Assembly: GCA_036571765.1 (NCBI GenBank)
Contig: BROE01000003.1
Location: 17,672,551 to 17,736,550 of the forward strand
Direction of reading: 5' to 3'
From: Plecoglossus altivelis
Taxonomy: Eukaryota > Chordata > Actinopteri > Osmeriformes > Plecoglossidae
Length of the DNA stretch: 64,000 bases
Shown here: positions 12,934-25,133 of the stretch, one piece after another
Layout of the letters: every line of letters starts with the position of its first letter
How positions within the stretch are numbered: position 1 is the stretch's first letter
The notes under the pieces: model-generated
Told to the model about the DNA's origin: nothing
The model's input: the letters and a program-made list of their open reading frames with translations, nothing else
Database searches by the model: none
Position numbers and translations under genes: made by a program

Positions 12934-14207
12934 ATACTTAAAAGATATTAACACAAATCTTTGCTAAAGGTTTCTCTATAAAATCATGTAAAATGCATGG
13001 AAATATTGTTTTGTATTTTTGATAGACAAAGCCCCTGTCTAGATGCCTGATTCTCATACATTTTTATTCAGTGTGAGCTGTGTTAGAGTTTATTTGTAAT
13101 ATTTATTCAAAATTGCTGACCTTGACTGTGTCCTAGGTTGGTATATCTAGTACATAAATATATGTAAATCTAGTGTGATTTGATTGTGCCTAACTGTTTT
13201 GCAAACAACAAAATGTGTGTCACCAACATCACATGTGCCTGTTTGTGCTGCAAGTCGAGTAATCGCTCTCTTCCTCTAGCTTACAAGAATCTCTGAATTA
13301 TCAACATGGACTGCTGTAAAAATGTGAAAAATATAGCCCACCGCTGTTGCTTGTGCACCAGCCTGAGGTGGTGACTTAGCTCATTCAAAATCAGACAAGC
13401 ACAGTCACCTGCAGGGGTAAATCTGTTCTTCCATGCCTAAGGTCTGTTTCTCATTTGCTACTGGAGGCAGGGAGGTGTGGCTGACTCTGAGAAAAATTAG
13501 ACATACCTGTGGCTTGGATGTTATGTCTAGGTGGAACCAAAGCCTATGTTTTCACATTCTCCAGACTCTAGATCACTCAAAAGCATTCAATGTTTTTTTG
13601 TAATTGACCTCCGATGTTCATTCCTTTCCTTTCCATTTCTTTGCTAGTCTCCCCCTCGAGACAGAAATCAAATAGCCTTTTTATTTAGACACATGGCCAT
13701 GCTACTACTGTCCTTTATTGCTCTCTGTGGCGATGCCATGGAGCTAGATAAGCAAGGTTATCCCTGAGGTAGCCCATGGGAACACACGAGGAAGCATGGA
13801 AGCGAATGTATCAGACAAAACTCCAACATTCTGCTACTGTATATTTTCGATGTATAGCGTTTTTGAATTGATATGTATAAATGACATACAGATTAGAATT
13901 TAGATCATGGAATTTTAAACCAACTTTTTTTTGTTTTTTTTACTTTTTCTCAAGGATTTGGCTACCGAAGACGTTCAATTAATTCCATGACTTCTTGAAT
14001 TTGCACAATATGTATGCAGGTTCCAGAAGTTATATAATGTATGGAGTGTAGAATACTAGCAGATGAAAGGTGTGGAATACTTTAATTAGGACATTCTGTT
14101 GCAATACTTGTTATTGCTGTACATATCTCTTTTATGTTCAAGAGTAAACATTTTCTGTTTTTCTTTACAAGCTGTGTGTATGTGTGTGCTCTGGGAACTT
14201 CTTTTGA

Positions 14208-14238
<31 letters not shown>

Positions 14239-16047
14239 ACACTATTTTTGTGATTTGCTTCTTGTGTGTAATTGTTTTGTTGGGATGCTGAATTTAGCCA
14301 GCATGTCTTCACCTCTCCTTAAAAGCAAGTAAGGTCATGTAACTTCCGCTTTCCTCAGGTGTCCTCTGAATGTTTGCAGGTGATCCATCATTTATTCATT
14401 TTAAAGTAGTTACGATCCAAGTATTCTGCTCTTGAAAATATATACAGTTAACAGTTTGGGGTTTTTGTTTGTTTTTTCGCATTCGCATGACTAAAAACCA
14501 TCACATAAGTCTAACGAATGAGAATTTTAGAAGCATGATTTGTTTTCTAGAATCATCTGGAAATAAACCAGATCAAAATTGATGGTATGATCTTCATAGA
14601 ATAAGATATTTTGGCATATGTTGTAAAAATACATCATTTTCTTTGGCATTGAACATACATCATGACAACTTTTAAGAACAGATTGTTCAAAGGCTTTTAC
14701 CAATAGCATAAAGAAACCAGTCATTTGCCTAAAGCTTCAATAAGTAACATTAGAAATTTAAATATGAGATAGAACATACCTGTTGTTAATAAACAGAACA
14801 AGACAGCTCTACACACACTAAGGGTCTCCAATCCTGGAAAGATACCTTATTGTAGATTTCACTCCAAACCTCAACAAACATACCTGGTGCTAGGATTTGC
14901 TCATTTATTCCAATAACTGATGCATTAAGTCAACTGAAGCTTAAATCCTTGCAGGAATGTTTGGAGATCCCAGCGTGACATATTTCTATTGCTAATTCAG
15001 TTTATACATATACAATGAACTGAGGAATGTTTAGAATCATCCTCTCTGTGATGTAATTAATGGAGATCTATGCATGTTGTCAAACCATAACTTTGTATGA
15101 CTTGGATAGTGTCCAACTCAAATGCTTCAATTCATTAAGATACTTTTTACCTTGAGCCTGCATGGCGTGTGCAGAGCTTAACTCTGTGAAGTTAACAGCA
15201 AAACGCATCTTCAATCGGTTCAAATGACTTGTTTCTTATGTCAGTTATGAATATGATGGTTGTTTATTTAATGGCTGATTGGAAACATCTCCCTTGTCCT
15301 ACTGTATATTCAAGTTTCAAATACTGATATTTAAGAGAACCATTTAGTTTAATGTGTCTGCTAAGTGTTCTACAAATAGAGGGTTTGGCTTTGCTTTAGG
15401 AACACAGCAAATGTTTTGAGGGGCATTATGTGAAACTAAAATCTTGATAACATCATTAATTTGGGGGATTTTGAAGTCACTTTCAGCACAAAAACAGTTC
15501 GAAATCTCTGTCTTTGTTGGTGGGAGAAGCTACTTATTAGATCATTTTGGCAGCTGTATATTTTTCATTTTATATCAGAGATTGACTATAGATATTGAAG
15601 AAGGATTCAGATGCATTAGCAGAGGTGAAGTAACATGAATTATTGTCCCTGTACTCTTTGGAGATATAAAAAAAATGAACAGCACATGTAAGTGATTAAG
15701 TACAATAAAACAAGAGCTGGCTATGGAAACTGTGAGTGAGGGGAGGATATTGTATTCAGTGGAAAAGTAATGACCTTGCCCTTTATGAGAAGACAGACAC
15801 ACTGGAGATCTCCTGTCATACTGGACACCGTTAACGTGACAGAATTCCCAGTATAGTCAGTGAACTTTATGTTGGGATGTCATTGGTTGTGTACCAATTA
15901 ATGGTCATTGTTTACTTCATCCCTGTTTACATGTAAAAACATACAAATAAAAAAAAAAGATGTAACATAATAAAATAATTTGAATATCACTCTTTTCTGT
16001 AATAAATTATGGATTGTATCTTTTAAACCAAATACTCTGGCTGTCCT
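12934..16047. other. Gene-free AT-rich region between ano3 and slc5a12
   Basis: No supported gene. It is AT-rich, with a (GT)n microsatellite at 14211-14236, a degraded palindromic element near 14820-14982 and several plus-strand AATAAA motifs near its right end. Best read as extended ano3 3' UTR or intergenic DNA. Confidence 0.6.
14820..14982. mobile_element. Degraded palindromic hAT-like MITE
   Basis: The left end GGGTCTCCAATCCTGG pairs imperfectly with the right end TTTGGAGATCCCAG, about 160 bp apart. The arrangement resembles the better preserved MITEs in this window. I could not define a clean target duplication. Confidence 0.4.
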
Positions 16048-16053
16048 TTTTAT
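16048..16053 (-). terminator. Poly(A) signal, slc5a12
   Basis: TTTATT on the plus strand (AATAAA on the coding strand), about 95 bp after the slc5a12 stop codon at 16147. Confidence 0.6.
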
Positions 16054-16146
16054 TATATAAACAATAGGTCATCTCTACCAGTTCTGTTCATTGAGTGTGA
16101 CATATACTCCAAACACTGCATTTGAGACCCATAGATGATATTGCAT

Positions 16147-19100
16147 TCAGAAAGCCTGAGAGTCTTCGTTGAAGCCAGCGTTTGTGTACGATTTCTCCGT
16201 AAGATCGTAATTGTTTGCTGTAGGCTTTTTTCTTTTGAACGCTTTTTTGCCTTTTTCCTCGCGCTCGCAGTATCCCTCCCACATCCCGTCTGGGCTATCC
16301 GAATCCTGAGAAAACACAAAAGAAGTGTTCATTGTGTTCACCTGATATGACATGACCACATGTAGTCGTGGTTAACCCTGGCCCCACTCACCTGTTTGTC
16401 CTGGTCATGGCCGACACCGCACCAACACATTCTCTTGTACTTTTCGGACCAGAAGCAGCAGAGATTACACACTGGTCGTATTAAAAGTGGTTTCACATCC
16501 TCAGCCTTGGTAGATCCTGCCAGAGAACGATTGAATCTGACATCAAGACAACTGCAAAGTTTCCACTTGGTTAGCGTATTTTTCAAAAGGCCAATTGTTG
16601 ATGACGCAGCCTCAAATGCCTCAACACTTACTCTCTTGGTTATGTAATGATCTAAAAGCCTTTTTTTTTTGAGCTGGTTTCTAAAGCTTCTTTTGAAAAT
16701 CAAAGGGCAAGGCCTGGACTATGGACAGCAGCAGCTCCACTTGCAACCACAACGTTTTCACACAGCCAATAGGATGTCACTACTGAATGTGCTGTAACCA
16801 TGGATGTGGGTGTTTTTCCATCACATTGAAGAGGTACAGGAATTGATCCCTGGACCCTTTGAGTATAACTGAGTAATGTGCTGTCTCCCCTATTGCACAT
16901 AAACAGTACCTGTAAAGTAGGTGATTATCAGGCCTGCTATAATGGTGGCTATAAATCCCACTGCACTGTAGTACAAATAGGACATGGAGTACCAGGAATC
17001 AGCCATAGGTGATCTGGGGATGACAAAGGCGATACGCTGGCATCCATCGTGTGTTTTTTAAAAGACATTCATGTGACTGTTGTCAAGGAAATGCATGGTT
17101 GTAAAGACACACTGGTTCTACTGCACTCCACCTTGGCGAGAGAGGATGGGAGTCCAGCGAGAGAGGAGTTGGAGTGGCAGCCATGACTGAGACGTTGGCC
17201 TGCTGGCACGCTGATGTGCTGAGGTCCAGAGGCCTGGTGTTGTTGCTGTGGGCTGGATAGAGAAACCCTCCCACGCCGGCCCAGAACGACAGAGCAATGC
17301 CCACCATCAACCCACCAGCAGCGCCCTACAGCCATGGACATACCGCAGGGATGGAGGGTGAAGTCAAGGGCGTCTATATATCAAATGGGACTTGAGGGCA
17401 GAGTGTGCATTTGTGTTGTGAATTTACGTTTCAAAGCACTGACCTTTGAACTGGTCCAGGGAAAGACTATTCCCAAAGAGAAAAGGCCAAGCATTGGGCC
17501 TCCACACATTCCATGAATACTTAGGGCGGCCTGGCCATCAGGAGTGTAGCACACACACACAAACACACACACATATACACCCACACACACACATACACAC
17601 ACACACACACAAACACACCCACACACATACACACATCAGAAGAAGTTCCCAGAGCAAGAGTCCATTCCAAAACACATTCCAAACTTTTACCTGCACGATT
17701 CCTCCCATGTAGGAAGCAGCAACAGCCATGGAAGTGCACACAGCACCAAACAGAACACCTATAAGAGAGGAGAACAACTCAGAACGGTCCCTTTCTATGA
17801 AGGGGGAAAAAACCCTGCTGGCCTTAGCGTAGCTGTCAACTTCGTGTTCGTGCATGATCAAAATCTCATCAAATTATTTATTTACATATGGCCTTCCTAT
17901 TCATATACAAGATAAAGGCATATTTACACAATCCTTTAGTGATCCAGGCACTGGCAGAGTTGGAAAGATTTTTACAGCTCTGCTTCACAAAGTCCTCGTA
18001 CGTCACAGTTGCCAGAGCGTTGATGCTGGCTGCCACAGTGCTGCAAGGACAAACGGTTCGGGGGAGAGAGAGAAACTCTGAAATCACATTTCACATCTTG
18101 CAATGAATGCTTTCTTCACGGAAAACCTCAAACGTTTTGTTTTTGTTTTTTGTAACAAACTGAAAGACGGCTCCTATTTGAAATGTGTACGCGTGTAACC
18201 TTAGAGTTCCGCTGAAAGCACAGGCCACAAAAAGTCCGGGAAGGCCTGGCAGTTCTCCCAAAATATCCATGACAAAGTACGGCATGAGCTGTCGGAAGAA
18301 ATACACCCTAATTAGCAATGCATGGTGCGGGTTGGAACGACCGAAACTTGAGATCCACACTAACCTGGTCGGGGGCGGTAACGAATCTGGCTGTCCACGG
18401 ATCGCAGTCAGCGTAGAATGCATACATGATGAGGCCAGACAACACCGCACACACCAGGATGACCAGCAGGCCCAAGAGGTTGAGGTAGAGAGCTCTGAAA
18501 AGAGCGCGTGGATGCTGAAGTTTACCTGCTGTTCTTTTCAGATTCGCAGCACGGAGAATCGTGCTGAATCTGGCCCAAACTATTTTGTTTTAGAGCAGAA
18601 AATGGGGCTTCTGTGGGGTTGAAGATGGACTAAAAGACCGTCAGATATTGTTTATCGACTCACAGTGCCATGGAAAAAGTTAATGCTTACAGTCGGGCAT
18701 GGGTTTCAGTCTTGCAAGAAATACACCTCTGTATCGTAGACTGGTTAACCCCGTAGATGCCAAGCCAAGTAAACGTCCCTCCAATGGTGATCGTCCAAAA
18801 TGTGTGTCGTCTTAGAGGGTCAGGGTCAAAGCTGAAGACAAATTTTTTGGGGACTTTAGTTAAACATACTATGAAGAAAGCAATGAATATCAAATGGCCA
18901 ATCTAATTTTAATTGATTTAGCTATCCAGAGAATTGTATGTGTGTGACCATTTTCATGAACTCACTCAAACACAAAGAGCCTGTCGCTTTTCCGCGCTGC
19001 CTCCCATACAGACCCAAGCCCACCTGCCTTCAGACTTCCCTGGATCAGCACAGTCAGGAAGCCCACCACCATCACCACCATCTGAAAGGCATCTGTCCAC

Positions 19101-20418
19101 ACAACCGCTTTCAGGCCTCCCTGAACACACGCCAGCAGGTACACACACGCACACACATACAGTGAGTTTGCACACAACAGACAACGAGCAGACCCACTAT
19201 TGCTTGACCCTTCCCATGGGACTTCATCTCTAACCTGGTTTGCTACTTAAAATATATTAAAGGTCCAGTTACACATTCAGAGTTGATGTTGCGTGTGTTT
19301 ATGAGCCACACCAATACAAACAGAGTTTGTGTGAATGAATTCCAGTTGAAGAGTTGTCTGTGTCTGGTAACCCAACTCACCAAGGTGCAGTAGAACGAAC
19401 ACACGATGCCCGTGGCAAATATCGAACCCCAAAGATTGAAGCCAGTCACTGCAGAGAGATTGAAAGTCGTAACAGTTCGCCAAATATGTTTGGTTCAGTG
19501 GATTTATGTGAAGTTTGATCTATAACTGACCTTGATTCAGGGCAAGCGCAGGAGCATACACCACAACCCCGGTGTATAAAATCTGAAATATTACCAAGAC
19601 CATTTTACAAACGTAGACATCATAAAGTGCTCTTCATCTATCCACGCAGTCTTTCTGAAATGCTTGATGACACGTCATCGCTGTGTTTATGCCCCTGGTT
19701 GGGTCTTACCGTTTGCACAATGTATATAAGAGTGGCAGCCAGACGAACCCCCCGGCAGAAACGCATCTCTAGATACTAGAGGGAACAGGACGATAACAGT
19801 TTCATGTTGGCTCTGCTCTCCTTGGCACAGTATGAAATGTGTTTTTGATTAATATCGCTGGAGAGGTTGAACCCATATCCTACACCTCCGTGAGATTATG
19901 TCACGATGTCAAGACAAGATTGCAGACTAACTTTACTTTCACGTCGACGCTTTTGAAATGATTGAAGTTTGCATTTCTACCTCACCTCTCGACTCCCTTG
20001 GCAGGTAGGCCTCGAAAGCGAGGCATGCAAGACAGACTGTGCATGTTCTCATGAAGTGCACACCTACCTCGTAAGTACTAGTGATCCCTGATCTGTAAAA
20101 CACAGGTACAAACAGTTCTGCTGTAGCCAGCACCACCAAGGTGTAAGCCACACCAAAGAGCACGAACGAAGCCCCAAACCGGTAGACGTCCGAGGGAGCT
20201 CCCAGGACTGTGACAGCAGACATGAAGCTGGCAGTGAGGGACAGGGCCACGGGGCCACATGTCATCTGTCGGCCCCCCACCAGGAAGTCTCCAGAAGAGG
20301 CCTTGTTTCTCTCCTTCACAGCGAAGAAGACCCCTATTCCAGAGGAGACCACAAACAGACAGGCAAACACGACGTAGTCCCATGATTGGAAGGTTCCCAC
20401 TCCAGGAGAATGGAACAT
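16147..20418 (-). CDS. slc5a12: Sodium-coupled monocarboxylate cotransporter 2 (SMCT2)
   Basis: Sodium:solute symporter family, about 13-14 membrane helices; the mammalian protein takes up lactate and other monocarboxylates with low affinity at epithelial apical membranes. Fifteen in-phase exons, 5' to 3': 20068-20418, 19710-19775, 19531-19582, 19381-19448, 18966-19120, 18691-18831, 18365-18494, 18200-18288, 17928-18040, 17691-17758, 17444-17530, 17132-17325, 16910-17013, 16392-16516, 16147-16305, giving 633 residues (human 618). Motifs: FLVGGRQM, SLTASFMSAVTVLG, GGTFTWLGIYGVNQSTIQRC, GLPGLFVACAFSGTL and the cytoplasmic RPVCNLCCFWSEKYKRMCWC, which fits SLC5A12 better than SLC5A8. The start at 20418 matches the human start; an in-frame ATG at 20487 would add 23 basic residues. 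Head-to-head with fibin. Confidence 0.93.
17551..17636. repeat. (CA)n microsatellite
   Basis: CA-rich array inside slc5a12, in the intron between the exons 17691-17758 and 17444-17530, ending close to the latter. Confidence 0.9.
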
Positions 20419-21303
20419 GGTGGTGGTTTGATGCTTTCTGTTCAGCCAGTTGCTCTGCTTCTTGCGTCTGCTAAAGAATGTGTTCATTTACTGAATTATT
20501 TAAAGTGTTCAACGAGAGTTGATGATTTAGGGAGCTGCCCATTATTAGATTGAAACAGAGTGAGATTTTGCTGATTAAGGATGTGACAGTGATTACTCAT
20601 CCAAAGCCACATTAAGCATTAACTTGAGCATAAAATCATGTCATTCTTTTTGACTGACGGTTGTAACAATTTTAATGAATAAAAATGTAAGTTGCAAAGA
20701 GTATTACTTCATAGCTTGTAACCGAAAGGACAATTGATTAAAGTAGAGCCATAAATTATGTTTTTTTATGGTTTCCTAAGCCTTACTGTCACACACACAA
20801 TCAATCATTAATGTTTTGTGTGTACAGCTTTGTCCTAATGTGTGAAACTGACTCTCCAGTAAGATATTATATAGAGTACAGGTGGTGAAACTGCTGACAG
20901 GTAAAACAAAATGTCTGATAACAGTGTATTCAGAGTACTCGCTAGTCATTGGAAGTGTATACTAATTAAACCAGTAGTGAAGCACAAATAGCAAATAAAT
21001 CGAATACATTTTTAATGATAACAAGACAGTCTATCTACTTTTGGTGTCACACAACCAGATGTACTTTACATGTGAGTATAGGCTTCCAGTAGTCTGTGCC
21101 TACTGGCAACAGATGGGCTACAGGCTACAATACAGTGGTTGGTCTGTGTTAACACTTCTAATTCGGGTTGTCTGTGCCTTTTAGGTGAGGTGGGACTGTA
21201 ATTTGAGTCGGAATGTACGCGATGCACTGTCAGAGCCGTTTTTATGCCAGAGACAGCAGACAGCAGACAACCCAAGTCGCTCTAAGCCCATTGAGTAGTT
21301 GAC
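20419..21303. promoter_or_regulatory. Shared upstream region of slc5a12 and fibin
   Basis: An 885-bp gap between two divergent start codons. It must hold both 5' UTRs and probably both promoters. I see no clear TATA box or other diagnostic site. Confidence 0.5.
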
Positions 21304-21924
21304 ATGGATTTCACACGTATAGTGCTATTTATTTTAACGACGCTGCCACTTTCTTTTGCAGTTTATAGGGGGCCCTTACATCCAGAAATGTCAAATGGCA
21401 CTTTTCATCACTTTTTTGTACCGGACGGCGACTATGAGGAGAATGACGACCCGGAGTCATGTCAAATGCTCTTTAAATTCATTGACCGGCGCGCGTGCGG
21501 AACAGATGAGAACAGCGATTCTGTTGTACGTGACGATTTTTTTATTGTGAAGCATCAAGTTGAAGCTGCAGCCAGGTTGTTGGAAGGCATCAGCAGAACG
21601 ATATCTTACGACTTGGACGGAAAGGAAAGCTATGGGAAATTTCTTTCTCAGGAGATATCACAGATTGGTGAGGCTTTTACAAGTGTGGAGAAATCACTCT
21701 TAGAGTTAGAAGTTAAATTCAAACAAAGTCAAGACAACGACCTTGAAGAGGAGCAACAACTAATTGGCAATGTTTTGAAGCCAGTCAATGCCGTTAAAGA
21801 CAGTCTCAGGGACACAATGGACATTTCTGTGGGACTAACAGGTAAACATGAGCTGCTCTCTCTCGTTCTCAAAAGCCATGGCACGAGACTCAGTCGTCTT
21901 AGAACAGAGTATCTCCACGTGTAA
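21304..21924 (+). CDS. fibin: Fin bud initiation factor
   Basis: Secreted factor first described in zebrafish pectoral fin bud initiation. It is a single-exon ORF of 206 residues, as in other vertebrates (human 211). Residues 1 to about 19 form a hydrophobic signal peptide ending near LSFA. The conserved block GPLHPEMSNGTFHHFFVPDG, with its N-glycosylation site NGT, is followed by DYEENDDPESCQ. Later come EGISRTISYDLDG, then DISVGLTGKHELL and SHGTRLSRLRTEYLHV at the C-terminus. The start has an in-frame signal sequence and no better upstream ATG. The position next to slc5a12 and ano3 is the conserved vertebrate arrangement. Teleosts may carry two fibin copies; I cannot tell which this is. Confidence 0.96.
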   Translation: MDFTRIVLFILTTLPLSFAVYRGPLHPEMSNGTFHHFFVPDGDYEENDDPESCQMLFKFIDRRACGTDENSDSVVRDDFFIVKHQVEAAARLLEGISRTISYDLDGKESYGKFLSQEISQIGEAFTSVEKSLLELEVKFKQSQDNDLEEEQQLIGNVLKPVNAVKDSLRDTMDISVGLTGKHELLSLVLKSHGTRLSRLRTEYLHV

Positions 21925-23477
21925 ATCAACCCAGTCGCAACAGCTCCACCTGGAAAGTCCGTTGCACGAAGAGGGAAAAATATGTTTGTTTATGTGTTTA
22001 CGCGTGGGCGCGCGTGCATGCACACTTTCAGATTTTTTTTCGCGTTTAATGTTCCCCTGCCTTGTAAATGTGTCATTTGGAAGGAACTTAACTGAAACTC
22101 AACTCAACGTGTTCTTTGAACTCAGGGGAACATGGGAGGAAGGCAAAATGATCGCTGTCATGCCTGAGTGCCCGCTTGGATCAACCTCTGGAGCTTTTTA
22201 AAGCTGCATAATCCAATTTTGCAGACTTTATTTCATCTTTGTTGTACCTCTTCAAATTGGGCTGGTTGGTGGATAACTATTGGAAAGTCTTAACAAATAA
22301 TATGTACTTTAAATGTTTTATTCATGTTTGTATATAATGTTAATGTTGTTTAATCATGTTCTTTATTATGTTTTGTTGTATTTTCACCTTTAGACCTAAC
22401 AGGTATATTCTGTAACTATTTGAAATGTTCCCTGTTAAAACCAAATACATTTGAACTAACAGCGAACCAAAAGTATAACACAACACATACCGAAGGAAAT
22501 GTGGGATACAGATGTATTAAAGATAGATGTCATAAAGGTTTTATATGAGAAAGAAAATAGGGCTCGTGAACTTCTAAACTTCCTGTGTTGTCGATGAATC
22601 AGGACAGAATTCCAGAAGATGTAGACGTTGCTCCAGACTCACTGAGTTACATGCAAAAAAAACTTTTTTACTTATTTTCTTTTATAGAAAGCCTGTGTCA
22701 TTTAAAAGCTTTTCTCAATGTGACGGATTTCATGTTTTTCTATTGCAGCACTTCTGGGATAACTGAGATGTAAACAGCTACGTATATTAGGAGACCGTAG
22801 AAATGGTTAAATTGAATACATAACCTGCAGGCTCCCAATCGCGCTATAAAATACACAGCATATGACGTCAAACGCATGAACATTTTATTTCTCAAAAATA
22901 TTTTGACTCGGCTACAATTCCAAGAACATCAAAACATCTCTCATGAAATCACACAGATTCATCTTTAATGCTCATGTTCACTTTGAATAAAGATAAATGC
23001 ATATCTACATACATAAAGTTCAAAATGTATATGAACGTTGTTTTGTTTTTTTAACTCAATGACAATACTACTGCACACAATTGCCCTTTAAAAAGTCACA
23101 ATACTCATTCAGGATTTAATTGTAAAAGTTTGTGCTATCGATCTTCTGTGTGTCTTTATAACCTGTATTAACTTTTTTCTCTCTTTTTGTTGAATAATGG
23201 TGTGCTCCCGTTGAATAGCCAGGAATGACTGTTAACAGTTTATAGATTAAGGGGCGAAGAGGAAGCCCCAGAGATACTCAAGTAATCTTCATTAAAAATG
23301 TCCCTCATCTCTAACATCCTTTACAAAGACCAACAATGTGCTTGTTCATTGTGCGGACAGAGTCATGCGAGCGCTCTCCGTTTTAAATCCCCTCGATGAT
23401 GTCTTTGGAAAAACAGCTGAGCTCTGCTGCTTCAGAAGGGGCGGGAAATGTGTCACTATAGAAAGTTTGGCAGCTTG
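21925..23477. other. fibin and tmem178b 3' UTRs and intergenic DNA
   Basis: No further gene. Plus-strand signals ATTAAA (22518) and AATAAA (22986) could end fibin; TTTATT at 22884-22889 (AATAAA on the minus strand) could end tmem178b. The two transcripts may overlap at their 3' ends. Confidence 0.5.
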
Positions 23478-25133
23478 TCACACGCAGCCGTTCTCCTGTC
23501 GGGGCTTCTGGGCCACCGTATGGGGGGGATAGAGAGACGGAGCCAGCGTGCACAGGAACCCAGCCAGCAAGGTGAGTCCCAGGCCTCCCCATGCACAGAA
23601 CATCGACCAACCATATCCGTGACTGATATCCTCTGGTATCCCATACATGTAGCGGGGATAACGAGAAAGTTCAAAATTGATACCAGCTACGCAGGTGCAC
23701 AAGGAAATGATGCAGCAGGTTCCTGTTTCAGAAAAAACAAAATGGTGCAACATCACAAAATCGTTACATATAAAAAAGAAAAGAAAAGAAAACGGGTGTT
23801 GAAACCAGTGTAATTAGGCTACCAGTACTCGGCCCAGCTATCTCCTTCGGGAGAGAATCGGACCTTTTCGGTCGTTCTCTCTTCATAACAAACCCGATAC
23901 TGCCCCCCAGTGGTCATTCAGGATATTGCTTTCTCTATGTAAAGTAGCGCTTACCTCCCATGAGGAAAAGAAGACCAGCTACATACTGCATCAGATCATG
24001 CTGCTTACAACATCCCAGTACGCCAATGATCCAGCCAAAAAGAATTATGGAGATAGCCATTCCTATGAAGCTAGCAGTCATTCTTTGGAGGTCTGTCACG
24101 GGGAAAGAAACGGCATTATTTGAATTATCATAACCTTTGAAATAATCAAGTTGATTCCGTCTGAATGTGTCAAAAGTAGGAAATAAATACTAAATAAAAC
24201 TAGACTGAACCACAACTTACGGAGCGCGTGCCACTCATCCTGTTTAATTGTCTTGGTGAGGTTTATTGGCAGATTTCGGGGTAGGGATGACGAAGAGTAA
24301 TAGTATTTGATTTGTGTGCAGCGCTGAATCAACCCTACAAATACAAAGAATACATGCTTTATACACAGCCCATTTGAAAGCCATCAGTACCTGGAACACA
24401 ACACATGCAGTACTATAGCCCATATCTTAACGCAAAACCATTACAAATGAGTTTGATGTTAAAATTCAACATTAAACAGGATAAAGAAAAAAAAATCCCT
24501 GCCCATTTCAAAGGATGGATGTAGCTCCGATACTGAGTGGGCCTGTTGTAAATTGGATGACCGCGCAACATCAGCACCTTGGATAGCGCATACGTTGTCT
24601 TAAAACACTGGCCCAACAATTGCCCGGAGATCAACGTACCGTTACCAGGGGAACAAATAATGTTAACCGATTATAAAACGATCACATCAAACTCGGTAGA
24701 CTATAACGTAGAAGGCTGATAATGAAAGAAGTAAACCTTTAAAGATTAGGTCCTCCGTTTCCAGGTCGAACCCTTCTCGGTGGCACTTTCTCCACAGCCC
24801 GGTGATGGTTGAGTTGAATTGCCGACTACAGAGAGACTCCATGGCCGGGGCAGGAGACAAGAAGTGTCGTTTAGCACGCAGAAGGATTCCACCACTAGAT
24901 CCCTTTCTCTCTACATTATTTTCTTTCGGTAACATGCGCAGAGGGAGGTTGTGATTTGAAATGTAAATATATCCAGGGTCATTTCTTTTGTTTGAAAAAT
25001 TCTTGCAACGTTCCCGGTGCCTCCTCGCATCGGTTTCATACCAATTGTCTGTACTTATAGCCACTGCGATCAATCCTAAGGCACAAAAAGCCAAAAAGAG
25101 ACCTGCAACCGTTAATGTCCTCATAGCAGCCAT
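23478..25133 (-). CDS. tmem178b: Transmembrane protein 178B
   Basis: Four-pass membrane protein of the claudin-like TMEM178 family. Its biochemical role is poorly known; TMEM178A acts on ER calcium. Four in-phase exons: 24737-25133, 24221-24334, 23955-24092, 23478-23722, giving 297 residues (human 294). The first membrane segment includes GLFLAFCALGLIAVAIST, followed by DNWYETDARRHRERC. The extracellular loop carries GLWRKC, like the claudin W-GLW-C signature. The last exons give LFGWIIGVLGCC, MQYVAGLLFLMGG and HGYGWSMFCAWGGLGLTLL. These match TMEM178B rather than TMEM178A. A second Met four codons in is possible, but the first aligns with the family start. Confidence 0.93.
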